From the NCBI GenBank assembly GCA_013399855.1, contig VXAY01005980.1, positions 124,001 through 188,000 on the forward strand: a stretch of 64,000 bases of DNA, given 5' to 3'. Position numbers and translations under genes: made by a program. Positions 48,863 through 63,842 of this stretch are shown piece by piece. This stretch comes from Oxyruncus cristatus (taxonomy: Eukaryota > Chordata > Aves > Passeriformes > Cotingidae). Each line of letters begins with the position of its first letter. Position 1 is the first letter of the stretch. The notes below the pieces were generated by a model. That model was not told where the DNA came from. It did no database searches and saw only the letters and a program-made list of their open reading frames with translations.

Positions 48863-48905
48863 CCCACTGCACCCCACTGAGCCCCATTGCACCCCATCAC
48901 GCCCA
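48863..48905. repeat. Degenerate C-rich short tandem repeat
   Basis: Units of roughly ten bases, variants of CACCCCACTG and CCCCATTGCA, repeat about four times. Confidence 0.7.
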
Positions 48906-51900
48906 TGCTGGGAGAGCAGAGCACCCTGCTGCTCCCCAGGAGCATCCCAGTTGCATCCCGTGGCAAAGGCTCTCCTTCCCCAACACAGCCACAACAGCAA
49001 ACCAGGAGTTAAAAACTCCCCTTGAAAACAGGAGCTGCAAACATCAGCCTTGTTCCACCTCAAAAGAGCAAGAATGAATCGGAAAAGGGCAAAGTGCGTG
49101 AAAGGCTGAATTGTAATAAAAACGGTGTTTAAATGTGCCACCGAGAATTAATCGCTCCTTCCTTCGCAGCTTCCCCTTTGCGGGCTATTCCTGGGAGTTT
49201 GTGGAAGGAAGCAGGAACAAGGAATCAGTTTTATTTTGCATGTAGACTAGATCGGGTGTGTAACTGCCCTGGTTTAGAGGCACACAGCCGGGGTGTGCAG
49301 CCCCACACCTCCCTGCCTGCGGGCTCTCAGAGGGGACAGGCTGTCCTGGGGGACAGTTTTAGCTGTCCTTGGGGCTGGCAGCCCCAGTGACTCGCTGGGG
49401 GAGACAGAGACTTTCCCACCTGTTTTCGTGCTGGGGGGTCCAAGTGGGAAGTGCCCCGGCGCCAGGAGAGTGGGAGGTGGCCACAACTGTAGCCCAGCAC
49501 TGCGGGGCCCGGCTGCCCTCCAGGCTCAGTAAATGCCTGGAATTGGAATGCTTATCCCCGTTGAGTCAAGGACTGGCAATAACGCTTCCCAGCGAGAGGC
49601 AAAGCGCTCCATCTGCTCCGTGTGTCGGGAAGGAGGCAGGGGCAGCTCGTCGGCTGCCTGGAGAAGCCGCGGGCACAGAGGTGCCCCACGGTGCCACGCC
49701 AGGTCCCGCCAGCCCCAGGCAGAGCTACAGGGTGGGCAGTGAGGAGGGCAAAAACACAGAGCCCAGGGACCTGAACGCTTTCCTTCCTCCCACCTCTCCC
49801 CCCTGCCCATTCCCTGGGTTATCCACGGTGCTCCCCAGCCATCACTCCCTGTGGCAGCAGCACACACGGTATCGTGGGGGGGATCAGCGCCGGCGGGTGC
49901 TTCATCACCAAACCCCTGCTTGCTGCAAGCCCGGGGAACGTCACCTTTTCAGAACACAAAATCAATGCTGTCCTATATCCCAAAACCTTTAAGCACCAGA
50001 CAGGCAATTTGTCTTCGCTGACGGTGGCTGTACGTTGAAAGGAGCCCGGCCAGATTAAATAAACCAGCAATAGCAATTTGAGGTCATTTTCATCATATTA
50101 ATGGGTTTCCTGCCTATAGTAAAAAAGGGAGCTGGGGAGACAGGCTTGGATCGGCTCTGCAGTGGCACAGCTTTTCTGTGGAGAAGCTGGTTTTGGTGAT
50201 CATTGCCACAGAGCGGGAGTGATGGGAGAAGAGGCAGTGATGGCCCTGGGCACACATGGCATTGCTGGGTCCTGCCTGGGATAGCACATGCTGCATGGGG
50301 ATGGGGTTTGGCCACTGTGGGCTGTTCCTCTGTTCAGCCAAGGTGCCAATGGAAGGCAAAGTATTTGAAACTCAGCTTTTCCCCCCTTCTTTTAACGAAG
50401 AAGTAAAGAGAGTCAGAGCTTTATGAGTCTGTTTGAATGCTTCAGTGCTAAAACACAGCGCAGTATTTTCCATGAGGTTTGGGTAAGGAGCTCTGTGATT
50501 ATGCACACAGCACACCACCCTCCTCCTCCTCCGAACTGGGGGAAAGGAGGGGAGGAGCTGCAAGTAAACGTATTCCTTAGAAAAGGAAAGCAAATTTGAG
50601 ATAACATGCAAAACATCATTTGACATATCTGAAAGCCTTTTGTAAGCACTTTCCAGGAATATTTTACGGCCTTAGCTTCATTAGTAAGAATACCTGCAGA
50701 AAGGCTCCTCTCAGCGTGAGCGCTTGGTGTTCAGCACTTGCAAATGTTGTATTACAGATTCCGTTGTAAAACACACAACGTGTGCCATGAGATAACTCCC
50801 AGCAAGAGTGGGAAGAGCCGCGTGTGGCTTGTGGGATTCCCCAGCACAGCTGGTTTTGCCAGACTGAGAAACTCCCTGAAACTCCCTGCCAGGGGCAGCC
50901 TCAGAAGAATTGGGTTTGTTTGCTGGAGGGATGTTTCTGTATTCCTGCAGAATGGCATTTGCACACAGCGATGGGCAGCTCACAGGTTCTGGGGGAGGAG
51001 AAGCTGCTCCCCTGTGCGCTACCAACCCCGTGCATGCAGCATGGATCACGATGCTTCCCGCAGAATTCGGGGAAGACTGTGGGTCCATCTGGTAACATCA
51101 CTGGCTACTCATGAAGACCAAGAGAAGCAAAATTCACCAAATAACTGTAACTGCTTGCAGGGGTTTAATGGAAGCCATGTATGCAGGGGCTGCCTGGAGG
51201 GGCTCCTCTGTCCCCCCACTGAGCCTGGTGCTGCGCTGCAACACATCAGGGGTCCAGTGCTCCCCCTGGCCAGCGAGGATCCGGGCCCCAGCCCTTCCCC
51301 AGCTCCCTGGGCAGTTTGTCCTCGAGGTTTCTCTGCTTCAGCACACTGCCTAGAGAGACAGTGACAGATACAGGAGAAGAGCTCCACATAACCTCGATTA
51401 CCCAAGGATAATGAGGCCCAGTGCACCCTCACGCTATCAGTAATATTTGTATCTATTCAGCTTTTTCAGTGCTAAAGGTAACCATTTATATCCATTAAAA
51501 GCAGACAACTGGATGGCAAGCAGAGCTCAGCCCAGGCTGGCTCTTGATGGGCAGCATATATCACACCGTGTGTCCTCAGAGATCTCCTCCAGGGCTCCCG
51601 ACAGCGCTGGGCTCTGCCAATGTCATGACACTCCAAAGGGCTGCTGTGACACACCAGCTTTGAGGCCATCCTGCTGACTGTTTGCAGAGTCCCCATCCTG
51701 TCCAGCCTGTGCCCTGTGTGGTGCCTGGTGGAGCCACCACTGTTGATTACTGCACTTAATTCCCTTCAACCCTCAGGAGACAATACCAACAAACTCCTTT
51801 TTGATGGCTGTATAACACCAAAGCAGTTCAGATGCATGTCTCACAGTAAGACCCCTCCAACACCTGTGCAGATTGAGCCAGGCTAGGAAAAAATATGGTA

Positions 51901-53569
51901 TTTCCTCCCAGATTCATTTAACTGGATGAAGAAGTAACTTTTCTTTAGTGTATAAAAACAGAAAATTACATGTCTTGATGTTAATTCCTTTTATTAGGTG
52001 AAGATGGTGTAAGAAATATTGAACAGAGCCCAAACCACATAGGATGCTGCTCTATCCTGAATAATTAGATAGCGTGGAGATGAATACAGACCACGAAGGC
52101 ACAGGCCCAGGTACATGTTATCACTTCTGGTTTTTCCTGGAGTATCTGCCCTCCTTTGAATGTGACATGCAACCCACTCAGGTAAATATTTGGCCAGTGG
52201 ATGGGGTTATCTTCAGCTCTGCAAGTCCCTTATCTCTCCAGGCACAGCCCGAGCCACTGGCTCCCGTGCCCCGATTGCAATTGCAGCGGTGGCAGGAGCG
52301 CTGGCAGCGGCACAGGGGGGAAGGCAGCGACAGCCATACGCCTGCGATGTTGCCTTCCACCCAGAGAAGGTGATTGCTTCAGTGGAAGAGATTAAGCAGT
52401 GTAATGAAACATCCATAAAAAGAGGCCTCGCTCTCCCTCTGTGGGTCCCAAATATTGCAGACTTTGCAGGCTGGGACACCCAGCCCAGCGGGGCAGCAAC
52501 AGCTCTGCTGACACCGTTGTGGCTCCGGGGCTGGGGCTGCCCAGCACCTGTGGATGGTTTGGATGGAACCACACCATAAACTTGCCCCAGAGCTGCAGCC
52601 CCTTTCTGCCTTCCCAAACTTCTCAGCCTTCACCTAATTTCAAGTGTTTTGGCTGCCTTTTGCTTGGCTTTACTTCCGCTCTTGGGAAGTGTGTGAGGGG
52701 CTTAGCATCCCTGTGTGCGCCTTTAAACCCTGTGCTGAGTCTCCCAAATCTGGAAAGGGAGGAAACATCCTTTTCTAGAGCCACACATGCCTGAGCCTCA
52801 GGTTTGCAATGCAGCAGGACATTGCTCTACCAGAACAGGCAAAAGCACAGAAGACTTACAAAGGCTGTTTTATCAGCTGGAGCCTTGCAGCAATCTGAGC
52901 TGGGACCGGGCTGGCTGTGGGAGCCACCGTTCTGCAAAACCTGCCTTCCTTTTTGCTCCTTTCCCTCCGTGGTACACAAAGTCCTGCCCAAAGCATCCTT
53001 ATGTTGTTCCCAGCCTGGCTTTTGTTCCTCAACCTGTCACCCCTGCTGGGATCCTGCTGTAACCACTGCAACCACATCAGTCCCCACCTCACCAGCTCTG
53101 AGGAGATGAGTTTTGTGTATGCCAGAGGTGCCTCAAGGAGGGGCCAGGAACCCCTTCAGTGCTGCGAATCCACACGAGGAGCACCTCACCCATTCATCCC
53201 ATTCACCATCTCCTTGGACACTACAGAAGAATCTGTCCACTTAAACCAGACTTATTTCTGGGTGGTAACCTGCAAAGTTAATTTGACTCTAATTTCTTTA
53301 AACAGAACCAGTAATTGGAGTGCTAATGACTCTCCTGGAGGGCTCTCCGGCCGGGCTGGCAAGGGCATGGGAAGGTCTGTGGGCAGATAACCCCAACCTC
53401 CTGCCCAGCACAGTGGGATGACACTGGCATGGCACTGGGAAGGGCACCAGGATGAGCAAACCCCCTGCACGAGGGGCCACAGTGCTGGGCTAGGACCCCA
53501 AGCACCCCCGGAGCAATGGGTCCCTCCTGCCCGTGCCCATCCCTCACTGCCTGCTTCCAGAGAAAGAGC

Positions 53570-53900
53570 CTGAGAACAAACAGCTTTAATCATACAATCC
53601 CCACTTCCTATTGCTAATAATATTATCATCATGATATTAAGCCAGTTAATTCTTTCTCTCAATTTATTTGCTTTTGTTTTTGTACTCCCATGTTGTAATT
53701 TTCAATTTAATTAGTTTCAGTGTTTCTGAGGGCAATAGGTCTTGGTTTATCTTTGCAGCTAATAGTCCTAATTGTTTACCCTTTCTTCAGCAATATCTCA
53801 TTAACTTTATGGGCCATCATTTTCATGGCACCTACAGGATTAATTCCTTTACTCTTTGAACCATATTCCAAAATCTTCATGGCTTTTTGCTTCCCTAATC
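53570..53900. promoter_or_regulatory. AT-rich island, candidate distal element
   Basis: About 330 bp of non-repetitive AT-rich sequence with CTTTAATCAT, GCTAATAATATTATCATCAT and TTAATTAG words, sharply bounded by GC-rich DNA. Its pattern is that of developmental conserved noncoding elements. Confidence 0.3.
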
Positions 53901-56900
53901 CTGCCTGACCTTGCCCATCCTTGCACTGATGGCTGCTCCTGTGGCTCAGCACTGCCACGTCCCCCAGGCCCTGGGCAGAAGGTGGAGGACAGACCTCCGG
54001 GTAGAGGGAAATCTCCGGCTCCCCGTCGGGCCCTGTGGGGATGTCGGCCCTGGGCAGAGCTCTGTACTGTGGACATCTCTCCTCGCTTTGCGTCCTCCCA
54101 CAGTTGCAGTGTGGGCTTGGTGGCTGCAGGAGGATGCCAGGAATCTCCCTGGGTTACAGCTGCGGGCTCGGCGCTGGAACATGCTTTCCCATTAGGCAGA
54201 GAGGGAGGGATCTGCTGTGGCCACTGTGAGGGCACCTGAATTATTGATTGGAACACGGGCTCCAGCCAAGGCACCGAGGGCAGCGAGAGCAGCTCCTTTC
54301 CAGCAAACTTCGCCTGCGAATTTGCTTTGTGGCGAATCCACTGGCCAAGCCCCACCCAAGTGCTGCTGCTCTGCACAGCCCAGGCTTCATGGCTCTTAGG
54401 GGGGGCTCAGGGAGGGCACAAGCCATGGCAGGGAAAAGACAGCTGGAATTTTCTCCGGCAATCACGGGGGTTTGGATAAACGGCTTTGAGAAGCAGCCGA
54501 GAGAAGGAGTGTTCCTAAAGCTCTTCAGTCTGTTACAAGAGGATTTTGCTGTGGCTGAGGCTGGTGCTGGCGTGCAAAGTGCATGGGGGAGAGCAAACAC
54601 ACGTACGTGCAACATATGGAGAGACACACACGAAGCACGAACCAGCCATATGGGCACAGGCTGCTGCCAAACTCGCTTCTCTCGCACTTTCCTTTGGCTA
54701 TTTTTCATCTTCCGTTGGCTGCTCCAAAGGTGCCGGGTCTCCTTTCTGCACATCCCAGGCATAGCCCCACCTCCTACCCTGCTTTCCACAGACTGGTCTG
54801 AGCCATTTTCTGGATGCTTCCATTTCTTAAATTTTGTTGTATTTGTCTGCCAGATTTTGCAGGGTTTTGAAGAAGGCTTCCTGAGGGTTGGTGGGTGGGG
54901 AGGCAGATCTGATCTGAAGTAGGAGAGGTGATGGTGCTGGGGAGGCATGTGGAGCAAGAGCCAGACGTGACAGACTGAGCCAGATGTGGCAGCAGAGGCT
55001 TCTGGAAGGGAGCCCATGGCGACCGGTGGCATTTCTCTAACCCCATATTGACTTTGGCTTCCAGAATCAATTTTCTTTATTAGGTGATGAATCTCCTCAA
55101 AAGACTTTCTGTACTGAATCTAGATAAATTATTTAAGCAGTAAATTCTTTCCGCTCTAGCACTGCTCTGGCACAGGGATTTCATGGGGAAGAGCAGCAGA
55201 GAGGGGTGAAGGGCCAAGGTCATCGTCAGCAGAACAGTGGAACAGGAACAGGTTTGCTAATCATTTACCGTACAGCTGAGAGTGACTGTAAAACAGGCCA
55301 TTAATAAGAAACAGGCTTTTTACAAAATGCTGGGATTAGCAGTGAATATGAGGAGCAAGTCATGGGAGACTATAGCCTTAATTATTCATGTAAGCAAATT
55401 GCTGCAGATGAAGGGAGAGTGTGGTGCTGATGTGGGCAGGAGCAGGCAGGGTTGTTGCCTGCCCCAGATGCCCCAGAGGGGGAAGAGATGCTCTGGCCAC
55501 TGTGGGGACACAGGGACATGCAATGTCCACGTAGTGTCAGGGGCTGTGGGCACCCGGATCATCACCTGGAGAGCATGGCCAGCGAGGGCTGGCATGGGAA
55601 GGGTGCTCTGCTGCCCTGCCTCTCCCAAGGTCTGCTGCCGGTGTCTCGTTTGCTTTGTAAATTGGGCTTCATGCACTTGTCAGGGCTGGGCAGCCTCAAG
55701 GCCAGCGCTAACCGACGAGCCACGAGCAAGAAATAATTCTGCCTCCAAGAATAATGCTGGCTCACGAGGTCAGAGAATTCCAACACATTTATAGCCAGTA
55801 AAGAAAATGATTGTGTTAAACGGCAGCTGAAGTACACGGAGACCCAGCCAGAACTGCTGGCTGTGGCCATTTGTTACGTTACCAGGAGCACAATTACACA
55901 GCTCAGGATTCGCATCCTGAAGACTGCACAGCAATCCCTCTCAACAGCCACTCTGGGGATCAAAAGGCGAATGTATGTTTCCTGCAGGATGAAACTGTAC
56001 ATCCAAGGCTGACCTCGGGCTCACAAGACATCGGCAGGTACGGGACACTGGCAGTGCTGAACAGAGGGGCAGCAGGGTCCAGCATGTGTGAATCCCCCAG
56101 TGTGCATCACCCCCTTTTCCATCACTGAGCGCAGGCACAACGCTGGGGACGGGCAAAGGGACTCAAGAGTTCCTCACTGCCTGTCTCCTTATGGAAACCA
56201 CATTGAGATGAGTTCGACCTGGTTCCAATAATCAACTATAAATAGCAACCTCAATTAAGGCAACCAAACAAAGGCAATGATGGATACCTGCACGGAAGGC
56301 CCCGGGGGACGGGGGGCAGGGAGTCTGGGTTTTGCTTGTGCAAACACCATGTTTTTATGTAAAGCTGCTGGCAGCAGGTCACACACAGGACGAGGACAGA
56401 AGGGGACAGAGGGCCACACACCAAATGGATAGAGGGGACCAGGAGGGCACACACCAACTGCACACACACACAAAGCCAACATGGCAGAACATCCCTCCCT
56501 GGAGGGCTACTGTGGTGCAATGCCCAGCCCTGACCATCACCACTGGGTCACAGACCAGCTCCAGCTCCTGTTCCAAAGCCCCTCGCTCACCACCAGCAGC
56601 AGCTGCTGTCCCAGCCCATGGATCACCTGGGATCAGAGCTTTGCCATCTGCATAACTGGCTTTGCAGCCCAGGTAAGGTGCTGAGCACATAGGGTACCAG
56701 TCCTTCAGCCCTGATCTGTAGGGAGCAGAGGCACAACCTCGTCAGCCACAGCAATGGGCAACTGTAGAGGTGATTGGTTGGCCGGGTCCTTCTCATCCCA
56801 CCAGCGTGCCCTGGCAGCTCACTAGGGAGCTCATCAGCACTCCCATTATACCCATAGCAGCCAGGGCTTGGGAACAACAGGAACTGAAGGGATAAATTTG

Positions 56901-59339
56901 AAATACACACAGCTCACAGTGTGTACATCATCCCCAATTTATTCAGAGCAAGCAGCTCAGACACGCTCGCAGCAGCCTCGAGAGCGTGTTTATCAGCCGG
57001 GCTACTCGGGAGATCATTGCCATTGATTGCCATGTCATTGTCACTTCTGGGCACAACGGGAGGCCCAAGGAATGAGATGACATTGTCGGCAGGAACCGGC
57101 ACTGTGGGGAGCAGCTCGTTCCCGGGTGGGCGGGTGTGCCCGGGGCAGGCTGAGCTGTGACGCTCCACAGAGCTGCCTCACCAGGGAGTGAACCCCAAAC
57201 AACTCTGAGCTCTGGAGAGCCAGGAATTACAGTGTGCCTGGCCAGAGCCATTTGTTATTTATTGCTATTTATGTATGGACTTCTATGTGGCCACCTGCAA
57301 GGAGAACACAGAGGAGTTTAAAAACGAGAGAAGACAATCCCACTCGACGGCAATGGAAGCAGAGCAAATGCTCTGCAGGAAGGAGGCAGGTAAAGCTGAG
57401 CTGAGGGCTGGAAAAATCTCTCCCCCAAAGGAATTAAGGAGCTCAGTCTGTTGAGCTTATTAGAAGAGTCGGGAGGGATGTTTGGCCCCTTGGCATGGAA
57501 GGGAGAGCCCCGCAGGGCTGCCAGGTACAGTGTAGCATGAAGAGACCCAGAGGATGGGACTCCCCGGTTCAGTTGGAAGGCCTTTTCTTCCAATAGCAGC
57601 ATGGGCTATTAATGAAGTTGAAAGAAATGATGGACAGTCCCAGGCCAAGGAGGATCCTTTCGGCTCCCCAGGCACTGAAGCAGGGAGGGAGGGCTCCTCC
57701 AAGGGGCAGGGAAGGCACTGGTCGGACCAAGAAGCTGTATGTGCTGCTTAGAGCTAGAAAGGATTGGCCACTGGAAAGCCCAGAGCCCTTTTATATGTAC
57801 TCAGTCTCCTCATTCCTAATCCTGACCTCCTGGATGCAGCTGTGGATTAGCAGATCTCCAAGGAGTGGATGAAGCACGTCATTCTCATTGTCCTCTTTTT
57901 TGCAGACCAGCAGGTTGAAGCCAGCACTCTGCCCTCCAAAAATGAGGCTCTCAATAACTGGACTGGCAGGGACAGGGGGGAGGCAGGGTATCACAACCCA
58001 AGCAGGACAGTGTCCAGGGCAGCAGGGCAGCGATTCCTTACTGGTGGAGTGGCAGGAGAAGAGACTCCTGGAAAATGAATGGAGCTGCAATTCCTCTTGG
58101 TGAAACCCACACCAAAATGACTCGCTTTGCAGTCACCATGGGCTCTGGCTTGTTTGCCTGTTTGCTCTTTGCTCATCACATTTCCAGCTGCTCTTGTGTG
58201 TATTTGTACTTTGCAGGCTTTAATTGGGATGGCTGAGCAAAGCCTGTCTTCAGCCGGTGATGCTGTGGTGATAAGTAACAGGAGGCACAAATTAGAACAA
58301 ATAAATCTGAATCCAATTCAATTCCTTGTGCAATCAGGAAGATCAACACGTCAAAGTGCAGGCACTATAAATTAAAAGCCGCCAAGAAGACAGTGGAAGG
58401 CGCTGCCTGGCTGCCGTGGCTGGTGTTCAAAAGGCTTTTCTTCCTCGTGGAGTGAGCGAGAGCCTGTGAGATGAACAGTGGGATCTTGTCTCTGCTGCCA
58501 AGAAGGCTTTTTGCCACCAGAAGATTCCTTTCAGCAGATATGAAAAACCTCTGCTGTGGCTGTCTCAGGTTGCGGTGGCGGAGGGTTCATGTCTGCAGCA
58601 GGGATGCCAAGGGCTGGCTGTGTGGGGTGAGCATGGGGATGGCTCTCCTTCCCACATTGTCACCAGCTGATTTCAGTCCATCCTCCCTGCAATAACAGGT
58701 GTGCACAGGTCAGCTCTTCTGAGGAGCTCTGGAGCAGGACCCAGGTTGTTGATGTTCCCCCAGACATCCCATCCCCGGAGCCTTCTGCATAAAGCAGGAG
58801 TGGAGGAGAGAGGAATCCCACCCCTGATTCAGAAATCAAGGTTTCTTTGGTAGATTAATGCACTTCAAAGAACAAAAATGTTCTAAAGTCATATGAAAAA
58901 ATTTAAACCAGTGTATTGCAAAAGACACACGGGCAGATAAGCACACAGGAGGTTCACAGGTGCCCTTGGTGCCACGGCATTTTTTATGTTCCTTTGGACA
59001 TTACCTGTTTCTGTTTGATCCATGAGACTGACAGTGCCTGCATGGCCCAAAACAAGTTGCACACAGGGAGGAGGAGCAGAACACACCTGTGTGAGGGATA
59101 AGCAGAGCTGTCTCCTGCAGTTCACCTGCTGCCGCCGAGAGCTGTGCCCACCTCCGTGCTGTGGGTGCTTCCCTGGTTATTGCTTTCCTGCCCACCATGT
59201 GCCGTTGGCTTCTTCACCTCTCAGCCGCCATCTGAATTTTATTGGATTCCTGTGTTTAAAATTACAAGCAGGTCCTTGGAATTGGCATTGGCTCTTTAAA
59301 GATGTGCTGCATCTTCGTGTGTCAGGCCAGCACGAGCCA

Positions 59340-59490
59340 AGCACATTAGAAGCTGCTGGATAATAGGCAATTACTGCTCTTAAACAGACGAGGCATTCAC
59401 GAGCGGAATGGGCTGCATCTTAAATCATCCATAAATCCTCTAATAGTGCTTCTATTAATACCTGGTTTCTGGCACATTCCTAATTATTGT
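59340..59490. promoter_or_regulatory. AT-rich island, candidate distal element
   Basis: Contains GGCAATTACTGC, CATAAATCCTCTAATAG and TCCTAATTATTGTG, dense in homeodomain-type cores and free of repeats. Confidence 0.3.
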
Positions 59491-62400
59491 GTTCCTTATC
59501 AAAGCACCACTTTTCCTCAGCAAAGCAGCGCTGCTGGGGAGAGGAGGAGCCAGTGTGGAGCTCTGTGAGAGAAGATGTGGCAGCCCAGGCTTGTGTTGGC
59601 TGCTCTGGCACAGGAACTGGCACGGCTGTGCCACGCTGCAGGGATGCCCCCAGACCAGGGGACTGCAGTGAGTGGGCAGGTAGGGTGAGGGCAGCTCTGC
59701 CTTCACCCCATGGGCATCATCCTCCCCAGGGAAGCTGTTCCACAGCATGGCTGGGGTCTCCCCTTTGCCAGGCTTTCCTACGTAGAGTACCTTGGCTCTG
59801 GCTGTCCCATGGTGCTGTTGGACAAGCTGCATGTTTTGGAAGAGGATGAGGCTTTAGTGTCAACAGAAGCTTCCTGGGTGTTCTGGCTGGTGTTGGAGGA
59901 GCCAAGTGGGCACCTCGAATTTTGGCTTCTCTGCAGACACACAGCCCCGCTCAGCACGTGAGACTGGTTGTAAACACCACTCATCCTCCCTCTTGAACCA
60001 TCACACACTCCTGAGGACGAGCGTGTACAATTCACGTCTCATTAAATTTCTTTTGAAATATTATCCTTTTCTTCTTCCCTGCGTTTTTTCCCCCTATTAA
60101 GCCAAAATTGTGCTTCCTTCGGAGAATACAAGTCATTTGTTCCCATAACAACTCTCCATCCTGAGCGTGGTAATACTCCCCTCCCAGCAAACTGCATCTG
60201 CCTGAGTGCGGGCAGCACTCGTGGTGTGAGCAGGACCCCTGGCACTGCTGCTGCTCCACAGCTGCTGGGGTTTGATGTGGCCACTGATGTTCCACTCTGG
60301 CTCTGAGCTGTGGAGGGTTCGAGCTGCCTCTGGCATCGCTGGCACAGGCTGGATCCCCACGTGCAGCATGGCCTTGGCTGCTCCTGGGAGGAGCAGGTCG
60401 ACAGGCTCCAACCAGGCCCACCCTGATCACAGAGTCCCCATGGCAGGAGACTCTTCAGTTCTGGTAGCTTTGATTCCTTTTTATAATCACCTCGAAAGCT
60501 GACCAAGAGGAAAAGCATTGCTCCAAGAACCTCCTTCTCCAGATGCTGCCTTCTACTCCCTGTTGGAAATTCCCTGGCTTGTCCCTAGATCTTTGCTGTG
60601 CTGGGATATAACTCTGCCATGTTCACACGAAAATTAAACATGAGAGATGAAGCTGCTAAATTGGATTCACTTCCATACATCAAAATTCCCCTTGGAAGCT
60701 CAGACCACGGCAAAAAGTGGGATTTTTTGGAAATGTGAGTTGTGCACAGTGTTAATGCCCTACCTTTGTGAATTTCCCTGACACTATTTGGCTTTATTAG
60801 GTCCATAAAAGAAATTAAAATACAGTTAAAATGGATTTCTTAAATGGGCTTGTAAAAGCTTTTGATGGAAGAACCACTTTATCCTTCTAACTTTTTTATG
60901 ATGTCTATTCCCACTTTTCCTTTCACTATGAACTTTTAATGACTTGGAATTTTTTTACAAACCGACTCATTTGTGATTCCCTGAAGACACCTTCATGTCA
61001 CAGCGTAAATCTGGTGGCAAAGCCAGACCTCAGTGACGTGGCTGGGACAGACCCACGGGGTCTGTCCAGTGTGTCCAGGGACTGGTTTTTCGGGCAGCTC
61101 CTCCCTGGAGCGCATGGGATTGACCACCAGATGCCCTCCAAAGTGCTAAATGTTGTTATTATGATAGTACCAAACTACACCGTGCTCTGCTACACCACAC
61201 CACGTGCTGCCGTATTTGTATCGATGTGGGTATTGACAATGGTGATGATGATACAAATGCTGCCCGCTGCTTCTCTTTGGCTGTGCCCATCACGGAGGTG
61301 ACGGGTCCTCGGCTGGTGCCTGGGGACAGGCAGGGTCCAGGGCCGTGGTGCCACCCATCATCTCTCCCATCCAGGCAAGAAACACAGTCCAGCCGCTCAA
61401 TGCCACAGCGCTGAAATAAAGATGATTAAGGAGATATTCCAGCCTCTTCTTTTCTCCCTCTCCTCAGTAAATGTCATGCTTCAGGGGAGTACAGCCAAGA
61501 AAAGTTCAAAGTAATAATATCAGAAATCTGCTTCTCTTTTCCTTTTGACATTTTATTGTGATACGAAATAGCAGGGGATAAAAGCTTTAATGGCGATATT
61601 TGGTTCTTTCTTTCAGAGAGCATTTGAAGCGCTGGCTGGTTATGACTCACATGGATTATGATATATGCAAATCTTCAAGGGCCTCATTCACAAAGCCAAG
61701 GCAGCCACGCCGCTCTTCCAGGCGATTTACTGAACGGGAGCCAAAGCCTGGATGACTGATGCCCGAGGTCCCCGCTCTTCACCAGGCCTCTTGCCACACG
61801 CTCTGCTGTCCCCAGCCCTTCATCCCAGCTGGGCAGGGCAGCCCCAGGGATAGTGGGGCTGGACTGTGCTCACCGGCACAGCAGAGCCCACGGAGAGGAC
61901 GGATGACTCCATGGGGAAAAACAGTCTTCTTCCACCTTGCCTTCCATGCGAGACAGCTGCATCCAGCACCCACTTTTTGCAATTAAGGCACAAATTGTTT
62001 CTCCATCAACCACTTTGATGATATTTCTGTGTCAGTTTTAAACCAGATATTTCACACTCATAAACACTGGCAAGTAACCAGGCTGTAAAATACAACTTTA
62101 ATAATATTTAGCTGGTAATGTGCAGGGAGTCTTCTTGATTGGTGTAGGGGAAACCGGGTTGATTTAAAAAATAAAATAACCCCCTTGTTTCACATTGAAT
62201 CCTCTCCTAATTAGAAGCTGTTATTGCTCTCCAACAAATAATCTTCCAAACCAAGTCCATTCCGCAGAGAGCGATCAAAGGGTGATTTAATTAAATTTTC
62301 ATGTTTAATTTTCGTTTTTCATTCCTGACTTTTTCCATTTCTTTCTCTCACAACTGCTGTTGGAGAGAGGAGAGGGGCTCGTGGGGGCATGGCAGCAGTC

Positions 62401-63749
62401 AGGTCCTGCCCTGCTCTGGATGGGGCATCTGCCCACCGGCCGCGCTCGGCTGCCGAAATCCAGCCAGGACCCCGCGGCATGAGCCGCCAGAGTGCGGGGT
62501 TCCTCTTCATGGTGTCTTGGTTTTAGTTATCTGGTCTGCAGCCAGCTTAAATGTTATACTTAATTTAGAGCAATAACACTTAAATTATGAATTGTCTGCT
62601 GTAAGTATAAATTATACATTTTGGAGATGAATATTCAGGTCCTAATTCGAAGCAGCAGATGTGGCATGGAAATGTTTGCAGGCACATATGACTCCAAGCC
62701 GTGATTTAGGTTGATTTTCCCTGGGAAGCCATCCCCTGGCAGTGCTGGGAGCCCATTTGGGGGCTCCAGGACTACCCCTTGCACCCCCAGGTTTGTTTGC
62801 TCTGTGCCTTTGGGGGGCTGGGGTTTGGTTTGGCAGATGGCACAGCCAGATGCCCTGAGAGGTCTGCAGTTGAACCAACACCACTGGAGATGTGCTCATC
62901 CCACAGACCATCCTCGGGCTGGACACGATCAGCACCAAGTAATGGAACACCTGAGGTGAACTTGGCCATGGATATCCTGGAGGGAGGGACCTTTGCTATG
63001 CCAGCACCAAAGGGCTTGCTCCTGGGGAGAAGCTCAGCTGTGAGCCAGCACTCCTCCCATCCATGTTTCCCATCTCCAGTCTGTGTTAACAAGGAAACAG
63101 GAGATGGCAGATTAAGGGAAAACACACAGACTCTTCTCTGGGATGAGGCTCCCTTATCCAGCCTGCGCTGCTGCTCTGGCTGAGCCAAAGCCTCCCCGTG
63201 CTGCCGCTGATGTTCCTAAAGAATTCATCAAAGTGACAAGGCTACAAAAGCCGTGCGTTACTGCTCCTCTATTCCCTTGCCACTCACCGGAAAATAATGC
63301 CCCTGCTGAGCTGCATATGATCCATTTCAATTATTTTTTAATTTTCGACATGTTAGTCAAACTCTGACACCCGGAGAAAAAGGAAAAATTCATGCAAAGT
63401 ACCCTCGAAAACTCCTGTTCTGGTTAAAAGCTCTCATGCCATGAATACTCAATGGCTCCTGGAGCTACTGGCGAGTTAGTGTGCATTTACAAAAACCACA
63501 TTTACATACAAATACGATTTCAGCCCCGCATCTAGAGATGGAGAGGGATCTCCTTTCTTCCCCCAGCCATGCACTGATTCTGCTCTTGCCGGTTTAGATG
63601 CTCGCATTAAGACATCTGCTGACACACATCTGTTTCATAAGAGCATGGATAAGGAGCGTGGTTTGCTGCCTGCTGTGTTCCTCCCCCTTTTTTCTAATCA
63701 TGCAAATAATCTTTCCTGAGGCATTAACAGCTGCATCCGTGGGCACCGG

Positions 63750-63842
63750 GATCTGGGTGGGATGGAGGTGTGGGTGCGATGAAGATGCTGTGGAATTGGG
63801 ATACGGGTGGGATGGGGATGGAAGTGGGATGGGGATACAGGC
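63750..63842. repeat. Degenerate GGGATG-rich tandem repeat
   Basis: Units around GGTGGGATGG and GGGATACGGG recur with variable spacing. The stretch is G-rich on the plus strand. Confidence 0.7.

Noticed and set aside
54241..55032. 263-codon minus-strand open frame
   Set aside because: No recognisable family or domain and composition typical of chance ORFs; overlapping frames on the other strand are just as long.
57430..57480. Stretch like CR1 (CTCAGTCTGTTGAGCTTATT)
   Set aside because: Similarity is short and interrupted; flanking sequence does not continue as CR1.
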